This document shows, piece after piece, positions 23,912 to 32,518 of a DNA stretch of 64,000 bases. This DNA comes from Glaciecola sp049650345 (lineage in GTDB: Bacteria > Pseudomonadota > Gammaproteobacteria > Enterobacterales > Alteromonadaceae), in NCBI GenBank assembly GCA_049650345.1, contig JBARZY010000101.1:1-64000 (forward strand). The letters run 5' to 3'. The stretch's first letter is position 1; each line of letters starts with the position of its first letter. A model generated the notes under the pieces. That model did no database searches. It saw only the letters and a program-made list of their open reading frames with translations, and was not told the DNA's origin. The translations under genes were made by a program, and so were the position numbers.

Positions 23912-24754
23912 ATGAGCAGCCCACATTTAGAACTTTCACAAGTAGGTATGGAATTTCCCACTGCAAACGGCCCGTTTGTCGCCTTAACCGATGTTAACTT
24001 GCGTATTAAGCAGGGTGAGTTTGTGTCACTTATTGGTCATTCTGGCTGCGGTAAGTCAACGGTTTTGAACATTGTTGCAGGCTTGTATCAAGCTAGCTAT
24101 GGTGGTGTATTACTAGAAAACCAAGAGGTCAATGCGCCAGGACCTGAACGAGCGGTAGTATTTCAGAACCATTCATTGCTACCGTGGTTAAGTGTATACA
24201 AAAACGTAGAGTTAGCGGTTAAGCAAAGTAAGCAAAAACGCAATAAAGCCGAAATAAAAGAATGGGTTGAGCATAACCTCGATTTAGTGCATATGAGCCA
24301 TGCTACCCATAAGCTGCCTTCCGAAATTTCAGGCGGTATGAAACAGCGTGTGGGTATTGCACGGGCACTTTCGATGGAACCCAAGGTGCTGCTTATGGAT
24401 GAGCCGTTTGGTGCATTGGATGCCTTAACACGGGCACATTTACAAGATTCGGTGATGGAAATTCATGCGGCTTTGGGGAATACCGTGATTATGATTACCC
24501 ATGATGTTGACGAAGCCGTGCTGTTAAGTGATCGCATTGTGATGATGACCAACGGACCCGAGGCCACCATAGGTGAAATACTCGATATAGAGTTACCTAG
24601 GCCTCGCAACAGAATTGAAATGGCAGACAACCCGTTGTACAACAAATATAGACACCAAGTATTACAATTTTTGTATGAAAAGCAGCGCAAAGTTGAACCT
24701 GTATTTAAACCAACAAGCACTGCGAGTAAAGCAAGCAAGTCAAACGCAGCTTAG
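23912..24754 (+). CDS. nrtD: Nitrate ABC transporter ATP-binding protein
   Basis: Cytoplasmic ATPase of the Nrt importer, 280 aa. Walker A GHSGCGKST (about 43-51), Q-loop VVFQNHSLLPWLSVYKNV, signature SGGMKQRVGIARAL and Walker B VLLMDEPFGALD are all intact, followed by the H-loop (MITHDVDEAVLLSDRIVMMTNGP). It lacks the extra NrtA-like C-terminal domain of cyanobacterial NrtC, so it is NrtD-like. A single ATPase gene implies a homodimer. A Ser/Lys-rich tail ends the protein. Confidence 0.94.
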   Translation: MSSPHLELSQVGMEFPTANGPFVALTDVNLRIKQGEFVSLIGHSGCGKSTVLNIVAGLYQASYGGVLLENQEVNAPGPERAVVFQNHSLLPWLSVYKNVELAVKQSKQKRNKAEIKEWVEHNLDLVHMSHATHKLPSEISGGMKQRVGIARALSMEPKVLLMDEPFGALDALTRAHLQDSVMEIHAALGNTVIMITHDVDEAVLLSDRIVMMTNGPEATIGEILDIELPRPRNRIEMADNPLYNKYRHQVLQFLYEKQRKVEPVFKPTSTASKASKSNAA

Positions 24755-24872
24755 CGTTTGATGATAGTAACCGTAGCTACAGGCACTCGCCGGTAGCTAT
24801 CTCAAAACATCTACCTAAATTTTTTTAACTTACTTCTGTGAGCGGGAATGCTCGCCTAAAGGAAATCAAATT

Positions 24873-26084
24873 ATGAAACTGAAAGCTTCACATATAGCAA
24901 TTTTACCAGTACTCACCGCAGCTAGCTTATTAGTGCCTATGCAAGCAACAGCGCAAAGTGTGCATGATGCCTTGTCGGCAGGCTCCGCTTCTGTTGATTT
25001 GCGTTTGCGGTATGAAGGCGTTGAGCAAGACAACGCAGCCCAAGACGCAAGCGCGTTTACTGTGCGCACTCGAGTGGGGTATCAGTCGGGCGACTATCAA
25101 GGGTTTTCGTTTAATGTAGAGCTTGAAGACAACCGTATTGCGCTGGGCGAAGGCGACTACACAGTCGGACCCGCAGGATACAATCCTGGTATATATTCTG
25201 TTATTGCTGATCCTGAGTTTACTGAGCTTGACCAAGGGTATGTGCAATATAAGAGTGATGCGTTCACCGTTAAGTTGGGTAGACAAGTTATTACCCATGA
25301 CGGACATCGTTTTATTGGCCATGTTGGGTGGCGACAAGATCGCCAAACATTTGATGGTGCAACAGTGGTATATGCCCCAACTAAAAAATTAAAAGCACAA
25401 TATAGCTACATTACACAACGCAACCGCATTTTTGGAGAATTTGCTGACTTGGATGCGAAAGACCATTTGATGAATGTGTCTTATCAAACAGATTTAGGAA
25501 AAGTAGTAGGCTATGCATACTTACTGGAAGTAGATAATGCTACTGATAACGCACTCGATACATACGGCGTAAGTTTTAAAGGCGCTAAACAGTTAGATTC
25601 AATGAAGCTTATGTACGGCGTAGAATATGCGTCGCAAACGTCGAAATCGGCAGGTGTTGAATACGATACTAGCTATATGCTTGGTGAACTAGGCGCAAAT
25701 ATATCAGGCATTACTGCAAAGCTATCATACGAGGTGCTCGGCTCTGACAACGGTATGGCTGGTTTTGCCACTCCTCTCGCAACTTTGCATAAATTCAACG
25801 GTTGGAGTGACCAGTTTTTAGGGACGCCTGCCCAAGGTTTACAAGATATGAAGGTATCTTTGGCTGGCGGTTTAGGTGGCGGTAAATGGATGCTGGCATA
25901 CCATAATTTTGAGGCAGATGAGTCGACAGAAACCGTTGACGACCTAGGTAGTGAAATTAATGCTCAATACACCATTAAACTTGCCAAAAAATACGCCGTA
26001 GGCATTAAGTATGCTGACTATTCTAGCGCAAGCGGTAGAGTTGACGCTTCTAAAACATGGATTTGGCTGGCGACTAAGTTTTAG
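24873..26084 (+). CDS. Outer-membrane porin of the alginate-export/OprD-like type
   Basis: The 403-aa protein has a signal peptide (MKLKASHIAILPVLTAASLLVPMQATA) and a beta-barrel body: repeated amphipathic strands such as SVDLRLRYEGV and FTVKLGRQVI, ending in WIWLATKF with a terminal phenylalanine for outer-membrane insertion. The start RLRYEGVEQDN and LGRQ pattern resembles the alginate-export porin family, whose members carry diverse small anions. It lies 118 bases after nrtD on the same strand, so I infer an outer-membrane route for nitrate. Substrate and co-transcription are unproven. A dense repeat array begins at its 3' end. Confidence 0.8.
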   Translation: MKLKASHIAILPVLTAASLLVPMQATAQSVHDALSAGSASVDLRLRYEGVEQDNAAQDASAFTVRTRVGYQSGDYQGFSFNVELEDNRIALGEGDYTVGPAGYNPGIYSVIADPEFTELDQGYVQYKSDAFTVKLGRQVITHDGHRFIGHVGWRQDRQTFDGATVVYAPTKKLKAQYSYITQRNRIFGEFADLDAKDHLMNVSYQTDLGKVVGYAYLLEVDNATDNALDTYGVSFKGAKQLDSMKLMYGVEYASQTSKSAGVEYDTSYMLGELGANISGITAKLSYEVLGSDNGMAGFATPLATLHKFNGWSDQFLGTPAQGLQDMKVSLAGGLGGGKWMLAYHNFEADESTETVDDLGSEINAQYTIKLAKKYAVGIKYADYSSASGRVDASKTWIWLATKF

Positions 26085-26176
26085 TGTTTAGTTCTGGACA
26101 GGCATGTATTTAGTGTTTAGTTCTGGACAGGCATGTATTTAGAGTTCTTTTAGTTCTGGACAGGCATGTATTTAGT
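26081..26176. repeat. Three near-tandem copies of a CTGGACAGGCATGTATTT unit
   Basis: The core GGACAGGCA occurs at 26096, 26125 and 26158, each within a unit starting TTTAGT or TTTTAGT and ending CATGTATTTAG; spacing is 29 then 33 bases. The first unit overlaps the end of the porin gene. This is the 5' part of the 358-base gene-free stretch 26085-26442. Confidence 0.9.
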
Positions 26177-26185
26177 AGTAAGCGT

Positions 26186-26258
26186 CACAAAGCTGGACCA
26201 CAAAGCTGGACACACAAAGCTGGACACACAAAGCTGGACACACAAAGCTGGACAGGCA
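26186..26258. repeat. Five tandem copies of CACAAAGCTGGAC
   Basis: Copies begin at 26186, 26199, 26213, 26227 and 26241 (13-14 base period). Only the last continues into the full GGACAGGCA core (26250). An inverted copy of the core follows at 26274, giving a potential nine-bp hairpin with a 15-base loop. Confidence 0.9.
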
Positions 26259-26353
26259 CTTTAGCTACTGGAATGCCTGTCCCGTTACCAAGCAATTCAG
26301 TTAGCAACTAGCAGTCGTTCAAAATGCGAGCAGCTTACTAAAGCTGGGTAACA

Positions 26354-26392
26354 TGCCTGTCCAGAAATAAGTTGATTAACTTGCCTGTCCAG
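26354..26392. repeat. Two inverted-orientation TGCCTGTCCAG copies
   Basis: The reverse complement of the core occurs at 26354-26364 and 26382-26392, closing the array opposite to the upstream copies. Nothing else is seen between 26283 and 26442. Confidence 0.9.
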
Positions 26393-26442
26393 AATAATTA
26401 GCTTAGCATTTGCGCATCATTTGTTTTTAATTAGACTTCCAT

Positions 26443-27309
26443 ATGCCTCGTTGTGCTTTTCTTACTACCGATAACCTCGATGACTTTTTTGTTTATGATG
26501 ATTTAGTTAAGCCGCATTTGAATGAGTTGGGTTGGCAAGTGGACGATGTGTCTTGGCACGATGACACTGTTAACTATAACGATTACGATGTAGTGGTTGT
26601 TCGCAGTACTTGGGACTATCAATCTGCGCCTGCAAAGTTCATGAAAGCACTTGAGAGGATAGAAGCTTCAAAGGCGCGTCTCGAAAATCATTACCAGCTT
26701 ATGTTGTGGAACTTCTCTAAAGACTATTTACGAGACCTTGCTGATAAAGGTGTGCCCATATTACCTACCATATGGCTAGATACTTTTGATGCTGAGGCCA
26801 TTACACAAGCGTTCAATGATTTACGCACATCCGAAATAATTATTAAACCTTGGGTAAGTGCTAACGCAGATTTCACTTACCGCTTGAGCGAAGAAGCATT
26901 TTTGTTTGAACAACAAAATATCAAACAAGCTTTAAACGACCGTCCCATTATGATCCAAGCATTTGAGAGCAGTATATTAGAGCAAGGTGAGTTTTCTTTA
27001 TTTTACTTTGGCGAGCAATACAGTCACACAATAAATAAGCGCCCTGCGGAAGGTGACTTTAGAGTGCAAGAAGAACACGGTGGTGAGTTATATTCTCGTA
27101 AGCCAACAAAAGCGATGACTGCCTTAGCAGAAAAAACACTGGCGAGTTTGCCATATAAAGCGCTATATGCACGAATTGATATGCTCATGACCGACCGAGG
27201 CTTAAACATCATAGAAGTAGAGCTGATAGAGCCGTCGTTATATTTTAATATGCATGAGCCTTCTGCCAAGGCTTTTGCTCAGGCATTGCATAGGACAGCA
27301 AAAGACTAG
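26443..27309 (+). CDS. ATP-grasp domain protein, DcsG/RimK-like
   Basis: The 288-aa protein has the arrangement of ATP-grasp ligases of the RimK/glutathione-synthetase type: an N-terminal domain (MPRCAFLTTDNLDDFFVYDD, DYDVVVVRSTWDYQ), a central lysine strand (SEIIIKPWVSANADFTYRL), an MIQAFESSILEQGEFSLFYF strand, and a C-terminal metal-binding part (ALYARIDMLMTDRGLNIIEVELIEPSLYFNM, E at the E-x-E-x-x-x-P position). Overall it resembles the DcsG-type family of D-cycloserine synthesis, but none of the other biosynthetic genes are here, so the substrates are unknown. It stands alone, convergent with ribA, just downstream of the repeat array. Confidence 0.82.
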   Translation: MPRCAFLTTDNLDDFFVYDDLVKPHLNELGWQVDDVSWHDDTVNYNDYDVVVVRSTWDYQSAPAKFMKALERIEASKARLENHYQLMLWNFSKDYLRDLADKGVPILPTIWLDTFDAEAITQAFNDLRTSEIIIKPWVSANADFTYRLSEEAFLFEQQNIKQALNDRPIMIQAFESSILEQGEFSLFYFGEQYSHTINKRPAEGDFRVQEEHGGELYSRKPTKAMTALAEKTLASLPYKALYARIDMLMTDRGLNIIEVELIEPSLYFNMHEPSAKAFAQALHRTAKD

Positions 27310-27314
27310 CCTAC

Positions 27315-27932
27315 TTACTTGAGCTTGTCTGGATTGAATTGATGTCCAAGCTTGCTGGTCTTGGTGCGTAAATAGTGCTTGTTGTCATTGGTTACACCAT
27401 GATCAATCGCTTTGCGTGAAACCACATTAATGCCCATGTCTTTTAGTGCTCTTAACTTTTTGGGGTTATTAGTCATCAACTCAACATTAGTGACGCCTAG
27501 CTGTTCAAGCATTGACGCACAAATGGCATAGTCACGTAAATCGGCATCAAAGCCTAAATGTTCGTTGGCTTCTACTGTGTCATAGCCTTGATCTTGTAAA
27601 TTATATGCTCTTACTTTATTCAATAATCCGATACCACGGCCTTCTTGACGAAGATATAGAATAACCCCAAATCCTTGGTCAACCACATTCTGTAGTGCTT
27701 TCTCTAGCTGAAAACCACAATCACATCGAGTGCTAAATAAAGCATCCCCTGTTAAACATTCTGAATGAATTCTGATAGGTACAACATCGTCGGCCTGCCA
27801 TGCGCCATATGATAATGCTATATGCTCTTGATTTTGTTCGGTATCTAAAAATCCATGGATAATAAAATCACCAAATCGGGTAGGCAATTTTGCTTTACTA
27901 ATAAATTCATAGCGGGAGTTACTTGTTGTCAT
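27315..27932 (-). CDS. ribA: GTP cyclohydrolase II
   Basis: First enzyme of riboflavin synthesis, converting GTP to 2,5-diamino-6-ribosylamino-4-pyrimidinone phosphate. The 205-aa length is normal for the monofunctional enzyme. The zinc site is visible as CLTGDALFSTRCDCGFQ, and the catalytic region as LYLRQEGRGIGLLNKVRAYNLQDQGYDTVEAN. It is convergent with the ATP-grasp gene (five bases between). An ATG start is used; no FMN riboswitch is apparent in the short upstream gap. Confidence 0.96.
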   Translation of the reverse strand: MTTSNSRYEFISKAKLPTRFGDFIIHGFLDTEQNQEHIALSYGAWQADDVVPIRIHSECLTGDALFSTRCDCGFQLEKALQNVVDQGFGVILYLRQEGRGIGLLNKVRAYNLQDQGYDTVEANEHLGFDADLRDYAICASMLEQLGVTNVELMTNNPKKLRALKDMGINVVSRKAIDHGVTNDNKHYLRTKTSKLGHQFNPDKLK

Positions 27933-28040
27933 TCAGATCTGCTTATTCTTCGTTCGTCACCACAAAGTGGGGGTAAATCACAATATTACAAGACTATGCT
28001 TGCTTATACGCTAGGCTGACGAATATAAGTTTGTTAATTC

Positions 28041-30899
28041 TCAGTGTTTAATATCGGCAAAGTTGATGTATTGTAATAGCGGTTGGGGTTGAGATATACA
28101 AAAACCTTGGGCAAAATCGACTCCCAACTTGCCAATTTGCACCATTATTTCAGGAGTTTCTACAAATTCAGCAACGGTTTTTATTTGCATTGCCTCAGCT
28201 ACGTCTCGTATTGAGGTGACCATAGCTAGGTCAATTGGGTCATTTAATATATCTCTAATAAAATTCCCATCTATTTTGACAAAATCAACGGGTAGGTGCT
28301 TAAGGTAGCTATAGCTTGAAAATCCGCTGCCGAAATCGTCAAGGGCGAAAGTACAACCCAGCTTTTTAAATTCATTCATAAAATCAACGGCATCCTTCAT
28401 CTTGATGATGGCCATGGTTTCAGTAATTTCGAAACATATTTTATGATGTGGAATGTGATATTTCTCAAACGCATTCAGCAAAAAGAACTTAAAGTCGTCG
28501 TCAGATAATGACATTCCCGATAAATTAATATTGGCCTTACCCAAGTTTTCAATATTTTCAGAGTGCGTATTCAGCCACTTGAAATAGCTTTCTACTACCA
28601 CCTTATCTATTTTGTTACTCACGTGTGCTTTTTCGGCACTGGGCATAAAGAATTCGGGCGCTACTAAATCATTATCTTTCGTTCTTAGTCTTACTAATAT
28701 TTCGTAATATTCATTGGTGTCGGCTTGGTTTAATGGACGGTAATGTTGATAAAATAATTCAAGATTACCTTCCTTTAATGCATTGTTTAGTTCGTTTACC
28801 CAATATAAATCACGTTTATAGCTTGAGTGCATTCCCATTTCACTTGAATATACGTGAATTTTATCTCTACCGTTTTCTTTGGCGATTAAGCATGCTGTGT
28901 CGGCGTAACTCAGCAGCTCCTCACCGCTAGGAATGCTATCATCAAATGGAGCAATGCCTATGCTCATGCTTTGTGTGAACACATGCCGGTCCCATTTGAA
29001 ATTAAATTTACGGACTTTTGCAAGTAATTTCGAAGACAATGACCGAAGTTCGTTACTATTTTCGTAATTTACCAATAGACCAAATTGGTCAGCACTTAAA
29101 CGCGCGAATGGATAGTTATCGCTAACAATATCGAATAACTCGTGCGACAATTCTTTAATAAAAATATCACCTGCAGAATGCCCACATGTATCATTTATAA
29201 GCTTAAATTGATCTACGTCTAGGTACACTAGCGCGAATTTAGTCGCTTGTTCTTCATGTTGCTGTATGCGTTCATTCATCAACTGTAAAAAATAACGCCT
29301 GTTAAATAATCCAGTTAATTGGTCGTGTGTATTCAAATATTGTAGATTTATTTGATGTAGACGGCGTTCAGTTATGTCGAAAAGAGAGCCAAAGTGTAAT
29401 TTCTGGTCGTTTACTGATTTAAGTTGACAGGAAATAGAAAACCAAAACTCACTGCCATCAGTGCGCTTACCTTTTATTTCTTTTCCTAACACGGTTTGCT
29501 GAATACTCAGTTCACCTAACAATAAGTCCGCTTCGTTGGGTTGGGCGAAAAAGTCAGATATAAAGGGTTCAGTTTTGATAAACGAATCATTGTCTTTGTA
29601 ACCAAATAATGAGCATATTGCAGGATTAACATGAATTAGTTGCCCGTTGGGGTGAGCAGAGTACAAGCCTTCCGCGGCATGTTGGAAAAGGTCATTGTAT
29701 TGTTGTAATTGTTCTATTTGCTGAATTTGATAATTGTCGCTGGATAGCTGAACTGATTGTTCGCGACTGATAATAGCCACCCCGATGAGCATTACCCCCA
29801 TGCAGGTTAGTGCAAATGAGTATGGTGCGGTTATCGATAGGTTTTGATGCCCAAAAATAAAACTATACAACTCTAAGGCTCCAACGGAGCCTAGCGTAAT
29901 CCATCCCGCAAAATAAATAGCAGCACTGCGTAAATCAATACTTTTCCGAAATACTACAGTTGCCACTAATTTACTTGCAAAAAATAAGACAGAGAAAGCC
30001 ATTAAGCTGGTTAGCTGATAAAAGTCATTAAACGTAAAAATACTGATTACAGGAATTATCAACAGTATATAGTGGGTTCTTATCCATATTTTCGACATCG
30101 GTTGAAATACGATACGGGTGATCTTTATAGCCGAGAATAAAGTGATTATTAAACTAATTGCGGTAAGTTCAGCGGTACGTGATGGTAGTAGGAATAAAGA
30201 CGGCAGTATCCCTTCTGCACTTAACATGGTAGTCATTGCAGACGTTGAAAATACACAAAACCAAAACCGTGCGGGTGTATTTCTCAACACGTAAGTAAGT
30301 AAAAAATAAGTCGCTAATAATGATAATCCACCTGCCATGGCGCCAAGTAGAATCAAACGAACGCCTGCATCTTGGGTATAATTTTGACTTTGCCACAACT
30401 CTAACGGCATTAAAGTATAACTGTCTTCTTTTATTCGTACATAAACCGTCAAGGTGGATTCGGAACGGGACACCAAATCCATTTTAAAGCCTTTCCGGTT
30501 GAGTTGTTGAGCCATGCTGTCTTCAACTTGTAGGCGAGCGCTTTGCACTATACGGCCTTGCTCATCAATCACAAAAGCATCTGCTTCGTCAACAAACACA
30601 CTACCGGCTATTAGGGTTAGCATGCGGTTACTGGTAGATTCATTGGTAATATTAAAACGTGCCCATAGCACTGCATTTTGCGGCACATACGAAAACTCGT
30701 TGTACGGTTGCCATTGACTGAGTTGCTGCACATCAGATAACAATAAGCTTTCGTTAGTAAGCTGAAACTCACTAAACGGATGTAAGTTTAGGGCGCGCTG
30801 AAAATCAGCGTTGATCGATGTTGAGCTAATTTGCGCAGACGAATGAGCTGACAGTAAAATGACGGTTAAAATGGCGAAAAGTCGCAAACCCAAGTTCAT
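28041..30899 (-). CDS. 7TM-DISM / PAS / degenerate GGDEF / EAL signalling protein
   Basis: The 952-aa protein has a signal peptide, a periplasmic 7TMR-DISMED2-like sensor (about 30-170), seven membrane helices (about 180-380), a PAS domain (about 395-510), then GGDEF and EAL domains. The GGDEF signature is changed to SADQF (RLSADQFGLLV), so diguanylate cyclase activity is unlikely. In the EAL domain the signature reads EIL (YEILVRL), but other catalytic positions look intact: INLSG, FEITET, LDDFGSGFSSYSYLKHLPVDFVKID and AEFVET. It is thus probably a c-di-GMP phosphodiesterase or a binding effector controlled by a periplasmic ligand. It is a lone gene on its strand. Confidence 0.93.
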   Translation of the reverse strand: MNLGLRLFAILTVILLSAHSSAQISSTSINADFQRALNLHPFSEFQLTNESLLLSDVQQLSQWQPYNEFSYVPQNAVLWARFNITNESTSNRMLTLIAGSVFVDEADAFVIDEQGRIVQSARLQVEDSMAQQLNRKGFKMDLVSRSESTLTVYVRIKEDSYTLMPLELWQSQNYTQDAGVRLILLGAMAGGLSLLATYFLLTYVLRNTPARFWFCVFSTSAMTTMLSAEGILPSLFLLPSRTAELTAISLIITLFSAIKITRIVFQPMSKIWIRTHYILLIIPVISIFTFNDFYQLTSLMAFSVLFFASKLVATVVFRKSIDLRSAAIYFAGWITLGSVGALELYSFIFGHQNLSITAPYSFALTCMGVMLIGVAIISREQSVQLSSDNYQIQQIEQLQQYNDLFQHAAEGLYSAHPNGQLIHVNPAICSLFGYKDNDSFIKTEPFISDFFAQPNEADLLLGELSIQQTVLGKEIKGKRTDGSEFWFSISCQLKSVNDQKLHFGSLFDITERRLHQINLQYLNTHDQLTGLFNRRYFLQLMNERIQQHEEQATKFALVYLDVDQFKLINDTCGHSAGDIFIKELSHELFDIVSDNYPFARLSADQFGLLVNYENSNELRSLSSKLLAKVRKFNFKWDRHVFTQSMSIGIAPFDDSIPSGEELLSYADTACLIAKENGRDKIHVYSSEMGMHSSYKRDLYWVNELNNALKEGNLELFYQHYRPLNQADTNEYYEILVRLRTKDNDLVAPEFFMPSAEKAHVSNKIDKVVVESYFKWLNTHSENIENLGKANINLSGMSLSDDDFKFFLLNAFEKYHIPHHKICFEITETMAIIKMKDAVDFMNEFKKLGCTFALDDFGSGFSSYSYLKHLPVDFVKIDGNFIRDILNDPIDLAMVTSIRDVAEAMQIKTVAEFVETPEIMVQIGKLGVDFAQGFCISQPQPLLQYINFADIKH

Positions 30900-30990
30900 G
30901 TTGAAAGATGATTGCCCTGTAAAGCTAAGTCGTTTAGCTGCATATATTTTTCTTCATCATAACGTATATTTGGTTGAACTGACTAAATTG

Positions 30991-31284
30991 TCAACTTATA
31001 TATTTGTATAAGTCATCCAAGCTGCTTGCAGAGTTATGAGTTGCATTTATCCACATGGATTTGGTTAAGTCACACATAGTCACGAAATAAAGAACGTCAT
31101 TATAATAAAAACTGGCTTGATGATAATCAGCATTTATTTCATATTCATGAATGGTGAGCTGCCAGTTGGCTAAATAGTCGTGCAGCCATTTTTGTTTTAT
31201 ATCTTCATGGGGAATGTCCCGCAGATTAATAATGAGCGCTTGCTCTTGTATTTCTATAGATATATCGTTTTGTACCATCATCAC
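30991..31284 (-). CDS. Hypothetical protein, 97 aa
   Basis: A short frame with GTG (31284) or ATG (31281) start and no clear ribosome site. The product is acidic, with no signal peptide, membrane segment or motif I recognise (for example LRDIPHEDIKQKWLHDYLANW). It sits between the EAL protein gene and the divergent cytochrome gene. A plausible gene because the alternative is an empty stretch of about 460 bases, but the evidence is weak. Confidence 0.5.
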   Translation of the reverse strand: MMMVQNDISIEIQEQALIINLRDIPHEDIKQKWLHDYLANWQLTIHEYEINADYHQASFYYNDVLYFVTMCDLTKSMWINATHNSASSLDDLYKYIS

Positions 31285-31363
31285 TGTAATTCTTTTTATT
31301 TATGTTACAACTATGTGCTTATCGTGTAGTGTATTACTATCCAATAATTTTTGTAAGGTGAGT

Positions 31364-31729
31364 ATGTTTATTTGCGATATTGCTAAGCGAATGCGCATAT
31401 TGTTTGTTCTTATTTTGAGCATCACAAGTTTAAGCGCCTGTGCGGAACCCGCTTTGGTGGGCAAGGTTGATAGTGGACAAGAAAAATCTGCTATCTGTGG
31501 TCAGTGCCATGGTAAAAATGGCATTGCTATCATTCCCATTTATCCAAATTTAGCGGGTCAAAAAGAAGCTTATATGGTTTTGCAGTTGCAAGCGTTTAGA
31601 GATGGACAACGTATTAATGCAGCAATGAGCCCACATGCGAGAAAATTAAGCGACCAAGATATTGCCGATTTATCGGCGTACTATGCAAGACTGGATCCTG
31701 CTGGTAGCGGACAACTGACTGATAAATAA
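31364..31729 (+). CDS. Small class I cytochrome c, lipobox-containing
   Basis: The open frame reaches back to 31214, but ATG 31364 has AAGG with five to six bases spacing; ATG 31391 is a second candidate. From 31391 the product begins MRILFVLILSITSLSAC, with a good lipobox (LSAC), so it may be a lipoprotein; the 121-aa form has the same export signal with a longer head. The heme motif is CGQCH, with an axial Met in AAMSPHA, the usual pattern of cytochrome c4/c553-like proteins (HGKNGIAIIPIYPNLAGQ, LQLQAFRDGQR). It probably carries electrons in the periplasm. No oxidase or dehydrogenase gene is adjacent, so the partner is unknown. Confidence 0.85.
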   Translation: MFICDIAKRMRILFVLILSITSLSACAEPALVGKVDSGQEKSAICGQCHGKNGIAIIPIYPNLAGQKEAYMVLQLQAFRDGQRINAAMSPHARKLSDQDIADLSAYYARLDPAGSGQLTDK

Positions 31730-31821
31730 TTTAAGGGCTAACAGGTACTAACTTTCAATATTGTAAACCTAAACCATATCTCGAGTGTATAAGCCCACAT
31801 AAGTATAAAAAAGGAATAACC

Positions 31822-32490
31822 ATGTTTACATTACATCACTTAAACGATTCTCGATCGCAACGGATCGTATGGATGCTTGAACTACTTGGCGTTGAATATG
31901 AGATTAAAGTGTATAGGCGCGATGCAAAAACCAATTTAGCAGACGACGCTTTGAAAAAAATTCATCCGCTTGGTACGGCACCCTTGCTCACACACAATGG
32001 CAATACCATTGCTGAAACCGGTGCCATTTGTGAGTATTTAGCGTTACAAGCGCCAAATAGCAGTTTAATGCCTGCACAGTCAGACCCTGACTACATTCAG
32101 GTTCAATTTTGGTCGCACTTCTGCGAAGGCAGTTTTATGCCCGCATTGGTGACTGCGATGGTACTAAATAAAGGAAAGGAAAAAGCCAGTCCGTTTTTTA
32201 TCAAATTTGTTGTGGCAAAGTTTGTAGATGCGGTAATGAATGCATATTTTGGAAAGGTAATAGAGCGCAATTTACAGTTTGTTGAAGCACACTTAGCAGG
32301 CAAGGAATGGTTTGTGGGTGACGGACCAACCATCGCCGATATTCAAATGAGCTTTGGCTTAGAAGCACTACAAAAGACGGGTCGCTTGGCGCCATTCCCT
32401 AACATTTCTGCTTATGTGAAACGCTTGTCAGATATCCCAAGCTATCAAACTGCGATGATAAAAATGAACGCGGCTGAAGAGTCAGCATAA
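31822..32490 (+). CDS. Glutathione S-transferase family protein
   Basis: The 222-aa protein has an N-terminal thioredoxin-like GST domain (FTLHHLNDSRSQRIVWMLELLGVEYEIKVYRR, HPLGTAPLLTHNG, ETGAICEYLA) and a helical C-terminal domain (ERNLQFVEAHLAGKEWFVGDGPTIADIQMSF). The Ser/Arg in NDSRSQR is the likely glutathione-activating position. ATG 31822 follows AAGGAA by about seven bases. The substrate is unknown; it is convergent with recQ. Confidence 0.9.
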   Translation: MFTLHHLNDSRSQRIVWMLELLGVEYEIKVYRRDAKTNLADDALKKIHPLGTAPLLTHNGNTIAETGAICEYLALQAPNSSLMPAQSDPDYIQVQFWSHFCEGSFMPALVTAMVLNKGKEKASPFFIKFVVAKFVDAVMNAYFGKVIERNLQFVEAHLAGKEWFVGDGPTIADIQMSFGLEALQKTGRLAPFPNISAYVKRLSDIPSYQTAMIKMNAAEESA

Positions 32491-32518
32491 TACTATGGAT
32501 CTAGAATAGTTACTTTAG

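Noticed and set aside
26186..26258. CRISPR-like array of short repeats
   Set aside because: The five 13-base units are direct tandems with at most one base between them, so there are no spacers, and no cas gene is near.
31214..31363. Long N-terminal extension of the cytochrome c gene
   Set aside because: It overlaps the divergent 97-aa gene, and starts at 31364 or 31391 place a normal export signal at the N-terminus.
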